Assembly: GCF_041088075.1 (NCBI RefSeq)
Contig: NZ_JBGCVY010000027.1
Location: 1 to 64,000 of the forward strand
Source: Mucilaginibacter_A sp041088075
GTDB lineage: Bacteria > Bacteroidota > Bacteroidia > Sphingobacteriales > Sphingobacteriaceae
Direction of reading: 5' to 3'
DNA length: 64,000 bases
Shown piece by piece: positions 18,863 through 28,043 of the stretch. Below the pieces are notes generated by a model. It had not been told where the DNA came from and did not search any database. It worked only from the letters and a program-made list of their open reading frames with translations. A program made the position numbers and the translations under genes. Within the stretch, counting starts at the first letter, position 1, and every line of letters begins with the position of its first letter.

Positions 18863-19053
18863 AAATTCCGACATTTAGAACAATTCCTCATCCATTTAGG
18901 CCTTCCTTTTACACTTGCCAAACTTAACCTTTGTTGTGTCGCCACAAACAAAAAACAGGGGATGAAGGGAAATCGCTAAAAAAGATTGTTTTTGGCAGCC
19001 TTCTTAAAAAGATTATAGTTGGATCATAATTGGCATTTAAAATTTATAAATAT

Positions 19054-20040
19054 ATGAAAACAAAAAAATTGGGAAAAAACGGTCCGGATGTTTCTGCCAT
19101 AGCACTGGGTTCCCGCATGTCGGCAGAAAACCGCAGCGAATGGGAAGCCACCAAAAAGGAAACGGTTAAAACGTTGCAATATAGCATTGACCGGGGTATA
19201 AATTTTTTAAACACCGCTGATTTTTATGGTATGGGCATGAGCGAGCTGATAATAGGTGAAGCGATCAAAGACCGAAGGGACAAAGTTTTTTTGAGTGTTA
19301 AAACAGGTGCTTTAAGAGACCACAAAGGCCGTTTTATAGGATTAGACGGAAGGCCGGAAGCCATTAAAAACTTCTGTGCCTATTCGTTAATGCGGTTAGG
19401 GGTTGATGAAATTGACCTTTATCAGCCTGCCCGTATTGATAAAAACGTGCCCATTGAAGAAACCGTTGGAGCTATAAAAGATTTAATCCAGGAAGGAAAA
19501 GTGCGTTATTTAGGATTGTCGGAAGCCAATGCCGAACAGTTAAAAAAGGCACATACAGTTCATCCGGTTGCTGCTTTGGAAATTGAATATTCGTTGGCAA
19601 CCCGGTTTATCGAAACTGAAATTTTGCCCACCGCCAGAGAATTAGGTGTAAGTGTGGTACCTTATTCTGTTCTTTATTACGGTTTTTTAACCGGTGATAT
19701 GAAGTTTCCTTTACCAAAAAATGATTACAAAAATATGTTCCCGAGGTTTCAGGGTGAAAATTTGGAACATAACTTAAAAAAGGTAGAATTTTTGAAAGAA
19801 GCGGCAAAACAAAAAGGCGTAACGGCGGGCCAATTGGCTTTGGCATGGGCACTTAACCAAGGAGAAGATATTATCCCTATTGTGGGAATGAGTAAACCCG
19901 AACGTGTGGAAGAAAATTTGCAAGCCCTGGATATTAAATTCACAACGGAAGAAATGAACACTTTGAACGAAGCTTTTAAAATTGGCGCGATAAAAGGAGA
20001 CCGGTACCCTAAACCATTGATAGACATGGTAGCTTCTTAA
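19054..20040 (+). CDS. Aldo/keto reductase (AKR superfamily)
   Basis: 328 residues from the ATG at 19054 (MKTKKLGKNGPDVSAIALG), the usual AKR start; a TTG 24 nt upstream is less likely. TADFYG supplies the catalytic Asp and Tyr, SVKTGA the Lys, and DLYQPARIDKNVP replaces the common YQLHR, as in the YakC/AKR13 type. IVGMSKPERVEEN is the NADPH-binding segment. It reduces aldehydes or ketones in the cytoplasm; the substrate is unknown. It lies downstream of an AraC regulator, an arrangement common for inducible stress reductases. Confidence 0.9.
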   Translation: MKTKKLGKNGPDVSAIALGSRMSAENRSEWEATKKETVKTLQYSIDRGINFLNTADFYGMGMSELIIGEAIKDRRDKVFLSVKTGALRDHKGRFIGLDGRPEAIKNFCAYSLMRLGVDEIDLYQPARIDKNVPIEETVGAIKDLIQEGKVRYLGLSEANAEQLKKAHTVHPVAALEIEYSLATRFIETEILPTARELGVSVVPYSVLYYGFLTGDMKFPLPKNDYKNMFPRFQGENLEHNLKKVEFLKEAAKQKGVTAGQLALAWALNQGEDIIPIVGMSKPERVEENLQALDIKFTTEEMNTLNEAFKIGAIKGDRYPKPLIDMVAS

Positions 20041-20469
20041 ATGTAAAAAAAACTTAGGACCTGTTTAAAATTTATTTTCTATGCTTTTTTTATCGAACAA
20101 AAAACACAGAGTTCCCATGCTGTTTTTATCGGTGTAAAATACACAACCCTAAATTTATATGCCTAAAAGAAGCATTATGGTTTTTCTGATATAAATTTAA
20201 CATAGGCCCTTGGTTTCTAAAAATACATGAACCAGTGAAAATGTTATTTCTAAATTTGATATGCCTTTCGTTTTATAATTATCACTATACAAAAGGGCAA
20301 GCTTGTTTAAAAGAAATAAGATTGCACCAGTAAAGAAAAATTCAAATTTTGAAAAAACTATTTAAGTTCATGCTTCTTTTACCGTCCAAAAATTAATGTA
20401 AAACCAATCCTGGTTCCGGCTAAACATTGTGCTGCCTGTGGTGTTAATGCGGTATAAAAACAATTTTAC
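20041..20469. other. Gene-free interval with dispersed-motif copies
   Basis: It contains a GTTTAAAA box, degraded copies ATGCTTTTTTTA and ATGCTGTTTTTA near 20080 and 20118, an exact plus copy at 20164-20175 and a minus copy at 20370-20381. The DNA is otherwise AT-rich. No gene, RNA or clear promoter is seen. Confidence 0.6.
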
Positions 20470-21774
20470 TTGCCTGTACAATTACCAGTCCTTAAAAAAA
20501 GCGCTCGCTTGCGCTACTTTACGTTTTTTTATTTGTACGCCATGCAGGGCATCCCGGCGGGTTTTGCCTTAACGGCTATTGCCAACTTTTTGATTGGCAA
20601 AGGCGTTAGCGCCCTCACCATCGGTTCTTTTGATGCCGTGATCGGTATCCCCTGGGTTTTTCAGTTTATCTGGGGCGCATTGATTGACCGTTACCAGTTT
20701 TCGCGGATGGGCCACCGCAAGCACTGGATTGTTTTTTCGCAATTTGCGGCGTTGCTGGTTACGCTGAGCCTTTTGCTGGTCAAAAACCCGGTCAAAGAGC
20801 TGAACTACATCATGGTTGCTTTTTTTATCCACAGTATTTTTGCTTCCATTCAGGATGCTAGTGTGGATGCCACTGCCATCGCCATCGTTCCGGTTGACGA
20901 GCAGGGCCGCATTAATGCTTTTATGCGCTCGGGCTTGCTGCTTGGTGTAGCCGTTGGCGCGGCCGGTTTTTCTACCTTGCTGCATTATTACGGGTTTTTT
21001 TATGCGGCGGCCGTTCAGTCTTTGCTGCTGCTACTGTTTACGGTGCTTACTTACATCACCAAAATTGACCGTTCTGATAGTTACCGGCCATCTTTCGGCC
21101 TTAAAACCAGTGGCCATACGCCTCAGCAAAAAACAGAAAACCCCGATTTGAAATGGCTTTTTAAACAGTTGTACAAAGGTATTGTGCTTAAAAACAGTTT
21201 AAAGGTTTTTGGTTTGATTGCCTTGGTTTACCTGTGCCTCAGTATTTTTATCCGCTCGTTTTCTTTTCATCTCATCCATAATTTGCATTGGGACGATAAC
21301 CAGCTTTCAGTTTTGCAAGGCACCTGGGGAAGCGCGGTTACCATTGCCGTTACTTTGGGCGGAGGGATTTTGGCCGACCGGATTGGCCCCGGAAAATTGC
21401 AGTTGCTGGTGGTGATCGCCATTTGTGCATTTTTTTTGGTGTTTGACAGCCTCGGCTTTTTATGGTTCCACCGCAGTGTAAGCACCAGCGGCGTTTTGCT
21501 GTACAGTCTGGCCGATCCTATTTTTAGCGTGGCCGCCATGCCGGTTTTGATGGCGCTTTGCCTGGCGAAGGTAGAAGGTTCGCAGTTTACCACGTACATG
21601 GCCATTGTTAATTTGTGCGATGTGATTGGCGCTTACGTTTCGGGCTGGGGGATGAGCGTTACCACGGCGCCGGTCATCGGTTTTATCTGCGGTGCCAGTT
21701 TGTTGGTTGCTTTGGTTTTAAGCAGGGCAAGCTTCAATACTTCTTTTAGGGCAACAAAATTGGTAAGCGAATAA
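20470..21774 (+). CDS. MFS transporter, AmpG-like
   Basis: 434 residues with about 12 hydrophobic segments. The start is taken at the TTG at 20470 because the first ATG (codon 25) would cut into the first membrane helix (RYFTFFYLYAMQGIPAGFALTAI). QGIPAGF and the D-R-F/Y-x-RxGHRKxW loop (LIDRYQFSRMGHRKHW) are AmpG/PAT-type features. AmpG proteins import muropeptides or similar molecules, but the Bacteroidota paralogues are diverse, so the substrate is uncertain. The last codons include a form-A motif (21737). Confidence 0.8.
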   Translation: MPVQLPVLKKSARLRYFTFFYLYAMQGIPAGFALTAIANFLIGKGVSALTIGSFDAVIGIPWVFQFIWGALIDRYQFSRMGHRKHWIVFSQFAALLVTLSLLLVKNPVKELNYIMVAFFIHSIFASIQDASVDATAIAIVPVDEQGRINAFMRSGLLLGVAVGAAGFSTLLHYYGFFYAAAVQSLLLLLFTVLTYITKIDRSDSYRPSFGLKTSGHTPQQKTENPDLKWLFKQLYKGIVLKNSLKVFGLIALVYLCLSIFIRSFSFHLIHNLHWDDNQLSVLQGTWGSAVTIAVTLGGGILADRIGPGKLQLLVVIAICAFFLVFDSLGFLWFHRSVSTSGVLLYSLADPIFSVAAMPVLMALCLAKVEGSQFTTYMAIVNLCDVIGAYVSGWGMSVTTAPVIGFICGASLLVALVLSRASFNTSFRATKLVSE

Positions 21775-21862
21775 TCAGCGCTGTTTAAATTTTGTTTGGC
21801 CTGTTGTTTTATATGCTTCTTTTAGGCAATGAAATTTTGGCAGCTTGCGCTCTGCTACTGTA

Positions 21863-21882
21863 CCGTTGGCTGAAGCCAACGG
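21863..21882. repeat. CCGTTGGC-type hairpin repeat
   Basis: A 20-bp palindrome, CCGTTGGCTGAAGCCAACGG, followed by CAATGAAAATTA. The same hairpin family occurs at 50842, 50941, 52247, 59626 and 59694. It lies between convergent genes. Confidence 0.75.
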
Positions 21883-21954
21883 CAATGAAAATTACATTCA
21901 ATTCGTTTTTAAACAGCTTCAATGTAGATCATTACTTTTTTCACTCCAAAAACC

Positions 21955-22003
21955 ACCTAAAAACAAAAATGGGTTGCTTCAATAAAAATTGAAGCAACCC
22001 ATT
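21955..22003 (-). terminator. Terminator of the Gly/Thr repeat protein gene
   Basis: A 16-bp perfect stem (AATGGGTTGCTTCAAT with its complement, loop AAAA) is followed on the minus strand by TTTTGTTTTTAGG. It lies about 50 nt after the stop codon at 22055. Confidence 0.88.
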
Positions 22004-22054
22004 GCTACGTCCTGTCCTTAATCTTTACAAAAAGACCAAAAGTAGTTCTAAGAC

Positions 22055-22639
22055 TTACTTTTGCGGTGGTGTAGTTGTAGTACCTGTTCCGGTTGTACCA
22101 GTTCCGGTTCCAGTTGTACCTGTTCCGGTAGTTCCTGTTGTGCCAGTTCCTGTTCCGGTTGTTCCCGTTCCAACTGTTCCGGTTCCAATAGTCCCTGTTG
22201 TGCCTGTACCGGTTCCAACTGTACCTGTTCCGGTTTGTCCAGTTCCCATGGTTCCGGTTCCAATCGTTCCGGTAGTACCAGTTGTTCCGGTTCCGATGGT
22301 TCCGGTTGTGCCAGACCCAATTGTACCGGTTGTGCCAGTGCCAGTTGTGCCAGTTCCTATGGTTCCGGTGGTGCCTGTCCCAACATTACCGGTTCCCATA
22401 TTTGTGCCTCTGGTTGTCCTGGCCCTGCCGGCCCTGCCAGTGGTTGCCCTGGTTCCGCTTGTTGTAGAACCTGTGCCCATCGTTGTGCCGGTTCCGGTTG
22501 TTGTACCGGTAGTCCCCATCGTTGTACCAGATCCGGTTGATGAACCTGCACCAGTACCTGTACCAGTTGTTTGTGCGGTCGCATCCTGGACTATCCAGAA
22601 AAACATCGCCACTGCCATTATTAAACCTGCTTTTTTCAT
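22055..22639 (-). CDS. Secreted low-complexity Gly/Thr repeat protein
   Basis: 194 residues. A clear signal peptide (MKKAGLIMAVAMFFWIV to ATAQ, about residues 1-23) is followed by about 170 residues almost wholly made of TGT, GTT, GTV, GTI and GTM repeats, with one Arg/Ala-rich interruption (TRATTGRAGRARTTRG) near the middle. No domain is recognisable. The minus strand is chosen because of the signal peptide and the strong terminator; the plus strand also stays open (Val/Pro repeats), but that is a consequence of the repeated DNA. The protein may be a surface or fibrous filler; this is a guess. Repeat number could vary by slippage. Confidence 0.7.
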   Translation of the reverse strand: MKKAGLIMAVAMFFWIVQDATAQTTGTGTGAGSSTGSGTTMGTTGTTTGTGTTMGTGSTTSGTRATTGRAGRARTTRGTNMGTGNVGTGTTGTIGTGTTGTGTTGTIGSGTTGTIGTGTTGTTGTIGTGTMGTGQTGTGTVGTGTGTTGTIGTGTVGTGTTGTGTGTTGTTGTGTTGTGTGTTGTGTTTTPPQK

Positions 22640-23025
22640 GATTGATTAAGTTTAGAAATTTATAAAATCTGTTAATAAGCTGGGTTTAGAACGCCATAAA
22701 TTCCGGTTTAGTTTTATTTATTTTCGATAATGCCCGTCAAAGCAAGTTTTTTGAAATAGGTTTTGTACCCATAAACAGCATCTTCGGCACCAATTTTTAT
22801 GGCATAAAAGAAGCATTTTAAATGCACCGTTCATCAACAGCAACTTACTGAAATCCAAGTTCCTACCTTATTATTGCCAAAGGGTTTTCAGCAACGCTCC
22901 GGCACCGCGCTTTTATAATTTCTTTTATAGCAAACCAATTGCTTAAAAATATATTTTTATTGCAGCCCTTTTTCTGTTCCTGTTTGTTGCCCGCACCTGA
23001 TCCAAACCTTAAAACTCGTCAATTT
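22640..23025. other. Divergent intergenic region
   Basis: It separates the minus-strand repeat protein from the plus-strand DUF2243 gene and should hold both promoters. A dispersed motif with its full left arm is at 22805-22816. No good TAnnTTTG box or RNA structure was found. Confidence 0.5.
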
Positions 23026-23733
23026 ATGCACCTTAAAAAAAGCATTGTTTTTTTAGTACCGCTGTTTGCAGCAGATGCAGCGTTTGCCTGCACCACCTGC
23101 AATAAAAATCTGCAGAAAGGCATCTTCGACAGCACTTTTTACCCCAACCTTTTTACCATGCTGCTGGCTTTTATCGTGCTGGGTTTGGTGGTTGCCGCGC
23201 TTTCGGTTTTGGCTTCGCGGAGAGAGAAAAGAAACCAGGCGTATCAGCTCCAAAAGCTAACCGCGGTGCCGCTGATCTCCGCAGCAACAACTATAGGGAT
23301 TGGTTTGGGCGGGTTTATAGACGGCATTTTTTTGCACCAGATTTTGCAATGGCACGAAATGCTGTCCAACAAAATCCCGCCCGTAACGCTGCTAAACAAA
23401 AGCGTGAACATGTTTTGGGATGGTATTTTCCATGCGTTTTGCCTCGTTGTGGTGCTGGTTGGCATCGTCCTTTTGTTCAAATTGTTTTTCAGGAAAGATG
23501 TCATCATCACCAAAAAAGTTTTTTGGGGAAGCCTGGTTTTGGGCTGGGGCTTGTTTAATTTGATCGAAGGTTTGATAGACCACCAAATCCTGAAACTGCA
23601 CAACGTAAGGGAAATTACGGCAAACGTTTCGCTGTGGAATTATGGGTTTTTGTCATTTTCCGTCTTTTTGATTGTTTTGGGAAGCGTGATGATCAGAAAA
23701 AATACTTTGCCCGATGCAGTTGCGGCAGACTGA
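23026..23733 (+). CDS. DUF2243 membrane protein
   Basis: 235 residues from the ATG at 23026. An upstream in-frame TTG at 22939 gives a poor N-terminus. A signal-like first segment ends at AFACTTCNKNLQ, where a CxxC could bind metal or form a disulphide. About five membrane helices follow. The DUF2243 hallmark GGFIDGIFLHQILQWHEMLS and a second His-rich segment, NLIEGLIDHQILKLHNV, are symmetric, suggesting an internal repeat that places His residues in the membrane. Function is unknown; DUF2243 proteins are often near metal or oxidase genes. It stands alone here. Confidence 0.8.
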   Translation: MHLKKSIVFLVPLFAADAAFACTTCNKNLQKGIFDSTFYPNLFTMLLAFIVLGLVVAALSVLASRREKRNQAYQLQKLTAVPLISAATTIGIGLGGFIDGIFLHQILQWHEMLSNKIPPVTLLNKSVNMFWDGIFHAFCLVVVLVGIVLLFKLFFRKDVIITKKVFWGSLVLGWGLFNLIEGLIDHQILKLHNVREITANVSLWNYGFLSFSVFLIVLGSVMIRKNTLPDAVAAD

Positions 23734-23943
23734 AAATATAGGCATAAAAACAGTATCTACACTTTAAAAAAACAAATTCAGCTTTCGTCCTTAACACTTG
23801 TTAAATTATAGTTGCTTTTGTTAGGGCGAATGCTTCTTTTACCACCTAAAAATCATCGAACCAACAAAAGCAATTGCAATATTTAACATCTTTAGTTGCT
23901 ACAATTAGCAATACCTTAGCCGGATAATGCTAAACTCCGCTTG

Positions 23944-26268
23944 ATGTTTAAATTTTTATCCTTTTTGATTTTATTGCTTGCCGTTTCCAATGTGTTTGCA
24001 CAAAAAAAGTTTGTTATCAGCGGCAATATCAAAGATGCAAGCACGGGCGAGCAGCTGCCCGGCGCTTCCATCCGGATACAGGAACTGCCACGCAACGGCA
24101 CTTCCACCAATAATTACGGTTTTTATTCTATTGATGCGCCCGAAGGCGACTACACGCTGCTATTCAGTTATATTGGTTATCAAACTTTTGCCCGAAAAAT
24201 TTCGCTCCATAAAAGCCAAACAGTCAATGTTTCACTTTCCTCGAAAACCAATTTGCAGGAAGTAACCATCAGTGCCAATAAACCCAATAACGACCAGGTT
24301 ACGTCGCCGCAAATGGGCCTGGAAAAACTGAACATGGCGCAAATAAACCAAGTGCCGGTTTTGCTGGGCGAAAGGGACATTTTAAAAACCATTACCTTAT
24401 TGCCCGGCGTAAAATCATCCGGGGAAGGGAATACCGGTTTTTACGTTCGCGGCGGCGCTTCCGATCAAAACCTGATCTTGCTGGACGAGGCAACGGTTTA
24501 TAACGCTTCGCACTTGTTTGGCTTTTTCTCCACTTTCAATTCGGATGCGATAAAAGATGTAAGCTTGTACAAAGGCGGAATGCCGGCGGAATATGGCGGC
24601 CGTTTGTCTTCGGTTTTGGATGTGAAAATGAACGAAGGCAACAACCAGAATTTTACGGTGCAGGGCGGAATCGGACTGATCTCATCGCGCCTGAAAATAG
24701 AAGGCCCGTTGGTAAAAGATAAAGGCTCGTTCATGATCAGCGCACGCCGCACTTATGTTGATGTTTTTTTGAAAGCTTCTAAAGACACCACTTTGAAAGG
24801 AAGCACTTTGTATTTTTACGACCTCAACGCCAAGGCAAATTATCATTTTGACGATAAAAACGCCATTTACATTTCGGGTTATTTTGGCAAAGATGTTTTG
24901 GGCCTGAAAAATACTTTCGGCACAAACTGGGGAAATGCTACCGGCACTTTGCGCTTTAACCATTTGTTTACCAACCGTTTGTTTTCAAACACTTCGCTTG
25001 TGTACAGCAATTATAATTTTGCGGTCGAGAGTTTCAGTACCACCAACAGCTTTAAAGTTACCTCTCAAATTACAGATTTCAACTTAAAAGAAGACCTGCA
25101 ATATTCTTTAAACAACAACCACACGCTCAAATTCGGGCTGAATGTTTTGCACCATGCTATTTTTCCGGGCGATGTTACTTCTTCGGCAACCTCAAGTTTC
25201 AACAGTAAAAGTGTAGAAAAACGCTATGGTTTTGAAAATGCGGCTTACATCAGCGATGAATGGAAGGCAGGCAATAAGTTGACGGTTTTGTACGGGCTGC
25301 GTTTAAGCGGGATGTTTTTGCAAGGGCCGGGCACTTTCAAAACTTATGATGCCGCCGGCGATGCCTTAACTTCGCAAACTTATGGTTCGGGCAAAGTTGT
25401 AAAATCTTACTTCAATTTAGAACCACGTTTATCGGCCAGTTATTTGCTGAACGAGGAAACTTCGCTCAAAGCTTCCTACAACCGTAATACGCAGAACATC
25501 CATTTGTTAAGCAATTCAACCAGCAGTTCGCCTACAGATTTGTACATTTTAAGCACCGTTAATATCAAGCCCGAAATTGCCGACCAGGTTTCTACCGGCT
25601 GGTTTAAAAATTTTAAAGAAAACCGGTACGAGTTTTCGGCCGAGGTTTATTATAAATGGCTGCAAAACCAAATTGATTATAAAAACGGCGCACAGCTGCG
25701 CATCAACCAGGATGTAGAATCGCAGTTGGTTTTTGGTTCGGGCAGGGCTTATGGTTTGGAGTTGTTTTTGAAAAAAAAGTACGGGCGTTTTAACGGCTGG
25801 GTTGGTTATACTTTATCGCGCACAGAAAGAAAGTTTGATGCGATCAACAACGGCAATTATTTTCCGGCAAAGCAAGACCGCACGCATGATCTTTCGATCG
25901 TTGGCATTTACAACCTCAACAAACGCTGGACATTTTCTGCCACTTTTATTTACGGTACGGGAAATGCCATTACTTATCCAACAGGAAAATACAACATCAA
26001 CGGCTTGACCACTTATTCTTATTCCGAGCGCAACGGCTACCGTTTGCCGCCCACCAACCGTTTGGATTTGGGTGCTACGTTGGAAGGCAAAGAACATGAA
26101 AAATACCATTCGAGCTGGACTTTTGGCATTTACAATGTTTACGGCTACGATAACCCTTATATTATTACTTTCCGCGACAGCAAAACCGTTCCAAACACCA
26201 CAGAAGCTTTGGAAACCAGTATTTTTTCTACCGCCATCCCATCTGTAACCTGGAATTTTAAATTTTAA
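23944..26268 (+). CDS. TonB-dependent outer-membrane receptor with carboxypeptidase-regulatory-like domain
   Basis: 774 residues from the ATG at 23944. The signal peptide ends near SNVFAQ. A carboxypeptidase-D-like domain (FVISGNIKDASTGEQLPGASI, about residues 22-110) precedes a TonB plug (RDILKTITLLPGVKSSGEGNTGFYVRGG, then LILLDEATVYNASHLFGFFS) and a barrel ending with Phe (TWNFKF). This form, shorter than SusC and paired with a DUF4249 lipoprotein downstream, is common in Bacteroidota; the substrate is unknown. The stop codon lies inside the left end of a composite repeat element. Confidence 0.92.
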   Translation: MFKFLSFLILLLAVSNVFAQKKFVISGNIKDASTGEQLPGASIRIQELPRNGTSTNNYGFYSIDAPEGDYTLLFSYIGYQTFARKISLHKSQTVNVSLSSKTNLQEVTISANKPNNDQVTSPQMGLEKLNMAQINQVPVLLGERDILKTITLLPGVKSSGEGNTGFYVRGGASDQNLILLDEATVYNASHLFGFFSTFNSDAIKDVSLYKGGMPAEYGGRLSSVLDVKMNEGNNQNFTVQGGIGLISSRLKIEGPLVKDKGSFMISARRTYVDVFLKASKDTTLKGSTLYFYDLNAKANYHFDDKNAIYISGYFGKDVLGLKNTFGTNWGNATGTLRFNHLFTNRLFSNTSLVYSNYNFAVESFSTTNSFKVTSQITDFNLKEDLQYSLNNNHTLKFGLNVLHHAIFPGDVTSSATSSFNSKSVEKRYGFENAAYISDEWKAGNKLTVLYGLRLSGMFLQGPGTFKTYDAAGDALTSQTYGSGKVVKSYFNLEPRLSASYLLNEETSLKASYNRNTQNIHLLSNSTSSSPTDLYILSTVNIKPEIADQVSTGWFKNFKENRYEFSAEVYYKWLQNQIDYKNGAQLRINQDVESQLVFGSGRAYGLELFLKKKYGRFNGWVGYTLSRTERKFDAINNGNYFPAKQDRTHDLSIVGIYNLNKRWTFSATFIYGTGNAITYPTGKYNINGLTTYSYSERNGYRLPPTNRLDLGATLEGKEHEKYHSSWTFGIYNVYGYDNPYIITFRDSKTVPNTTEALETSIFSTAIPSVTWNFKF

Positions 26269-26462
26269 ACATTTTTCTATTTATTTAATGTATTTATGAA
26301 GGACACACCCCTAACCCCTCTCGAGAGGGGAAGCACAGTTTGATACCTTTCTATCGTTAAAAAGGTAGGCGCCATATTTCCCCTCTCGAGAGGGGTTAGG
26401 GGTGTGTTTTTTATTTTGAAGCCATAAAAGAAGCATTTGTCAGGAAAATTAAGTTTAAACAA
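26261..26462. repeat. Composite palindromic repeat element, copy C
   Basis: The left end, TTTTAAAC, overlaps the TonB receptor stop codon; the right end is GTTTAAACAA (26453-26462), 6 nt before the DUF4249 start. The core, about 26300-26412, has two CTCGAG-centred arms, and a motif copy lies at 26425-26436. It fills the whole gap between two genes that are expected to be one operon. Confidence 0.83.
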
Positions 26463-26468
26463 TTTATT

Positions 26469-27272
26469 ATGAAAACCAAGAACATAAGTTTCAGCACAGC
26501 TTTGATGATGCTTCTTTTACCGGTAATAATTTCGTGCCAAAAAGTGGTTGATTTGAAACTGAAAGATGCTTCCGGGCAACTGGTGGTTGAAGCAAACGTT
26601 GACAACAACAATACATCAATTGTTAAGCTGAGCCAAAATGTGGCCTTCACCAGCACCAATACTTACCCGCCGGTAAGCGGTGCAACGGTAACCATCAGTG
26701 ATCAATCCGGCAAAAGTTATACTTTATCAGAAGGGATTGCAGGAAACTATTCGTCCGGCCAGTTGCAGGGTATCAGCCTGAATACTTATAACTTAACGGT
26801 GCAAACTGGCGGTAAAACCTACACGGCCCGTTCTACCATGCCGCCAGCCATTGCTTTAGATACCATTACCGCAAAAAATGATGAGTTTAACAACGGCAAA
26901 GACCGAAAGGAAATTTCAGTTTCGTACTTTGACCCGGCCGGTATCAAAAACCAGTACCTTTTTTTGATGTATGTAAACGGCGTGCAGGTAAACGGCATTT
27001 TTGTTTATAATGACGACCTGACAGACGGCAAGCATGTAACCGCCCAGTTGCGGCAGGACGATATTGATGTTTATCCCGGTGATGTGGTAAAAGTAGAAAT
27101 GCAGTGTATTGACAAAGCCAATTACACTTATTGGTTTACATTGGAACAGCAGCAGCAGCAAGGGCCGGGCGGCGGTGTTACGCCATCCAATCCGCCAAGC
27201 AATCTATCCAACAATGCTTTGGGCTATTTTAGCGCGCATGCCACGCAAACCAAAACAATTGTGGTAAAGTAA
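26469..27272 (+). CDS. DUF4249 lipoprotein
   Basis: 267 residues with a lipobox ending at Cys23 (VIISC). The N-terminal region (LVVEANVDNNNTSIVKLSQNVAF) and the beta-rich middle (PPVSGATVTISDQSGKSYTLSEG) match DUF4249, a partner of small TonB receptors. The C-terminus has QQQQQ and Pro-rich stretches. It probably helps the upstream receptor capture a ligand at the surface, by analogy with SusD; not shown here. A form-A motif is in frame at 26508, encoding part of the signal peptide (LLLP). Confidence 0.85.
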   Translation: MKTKNISFSTALMMLLLPVIISCQKVVDLKLKDASGQLVVEANVDNNNTSIVKLSQNVAFTSTNTYPPVSGATVTISDQSGKSYTLSEGIAGNYSSGQLQGISLNTYNLTVQTGGKTYTARSTMPPAIALDTITAKNDEFNNGKDRKEISVSYFDPAGIKNQYLFLMYVNGVQVNGIFVYNDDLTDGKHVTAQLRQDDIDVYPGDVVKVEMQCIDKANYTYWFTLEQQQQQGPGGGVTPSNPPSNLSNNALGYFSAHATQTKTIVVK

Positions 27273-27297
27273 TAATTGGTGCATGTTCACCAATTTT

Positions 27298-27943
27298 ATG
27301 CCGGTAAAAGAAGCATTGCATTGTCATCCTGAAATTTTTTTCAGGATCCCTCTTCCAAGATATTAGCCTTTCTGATGGGATGCCGAAAAAGTTTCGGCAT
27401 GACAAAGGCACACTAAATTTATGCCGGTAAAAGAAGTATTGCGCTTTGTCATCCTGAAATTTTTTTCAGGATCCCTCTTCCAAGATAACAGCCTTTCTGA
27501 TGGGATGCCGAAAAAGTTTCGGCATGACAAAGGCACACTGAATTTATGCCGGTAAAAGAAGCATTGCATTGTCATCCTGAAATTTTTTTCAGAAATCTCA
27601 TGCAAAATAATAGCCTTTCTGATGGGATGCCGAAAAAATTTCGGCATGACAAAGGCACACTGAATTTATGCCGGTAAAAGAAGTATTGCGCATTGTCATC
27701 CTGAACTTGTTTCAGGATCCCTCTTCCAAGATAACAGCCTTTCTGATGGGATGCCGAAAAAATTTCGGCATGACAAAGGCACACTAAATTTATGCCGGTA
27801 AAAGAAGCATTGACCTGTCATCCTGAATTTTTTTTCAGGATCCCTCTTCCAGGATAACAGCCTTTCTGATGGGATGCCGAAAAAATTTCGGCATGACAAA
27901 AACCTAAACGCACCAATTTTTAGGTGGTAAAAGAAGCATAGAA
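27298..27943. repeat. Tandem array 1: five double-hairpin units of about 122-125 bp
   Basis: Each unit has, in order, a dispersed motif with left arm (ATGCCGGTAAAAGAAGYATTG), a first hairpin (ATCCTGAAA with TTTCAGGAT), a spacer (CCCTCTTCCAAGATAACAGCC), and a second hairpin (GATGCCGAAA with TTTCGGCATG). The outer ends are GTCAT and ATGAC. Units begin near 27323, 27448, 27571, 27695 and 27817. A motif copy at 27928 closes the array. Units differ by point changes and small indels. It precedes the OM barrel gene at 28044. Confidence 0.9.
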
Positions 27944-28043
27944 ACCTTATCAAAAAAAACCAATAAAGTTTTAACAAATATTTAACTAAATAATTTGCAT
28001 AAACTAAATAATTAATAATACCTTGTTTTCCTAAACCTAAACA

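Noticed and set aside
22002..22649. Plus-strand open frame of Val/Pro repeats opposite the Gly/Thr repeat gene
   Set aside because: It mirrors the repetitive DNA; it lacks a signal peptide, and the terminator and export signal belong to the minus-strand gene.
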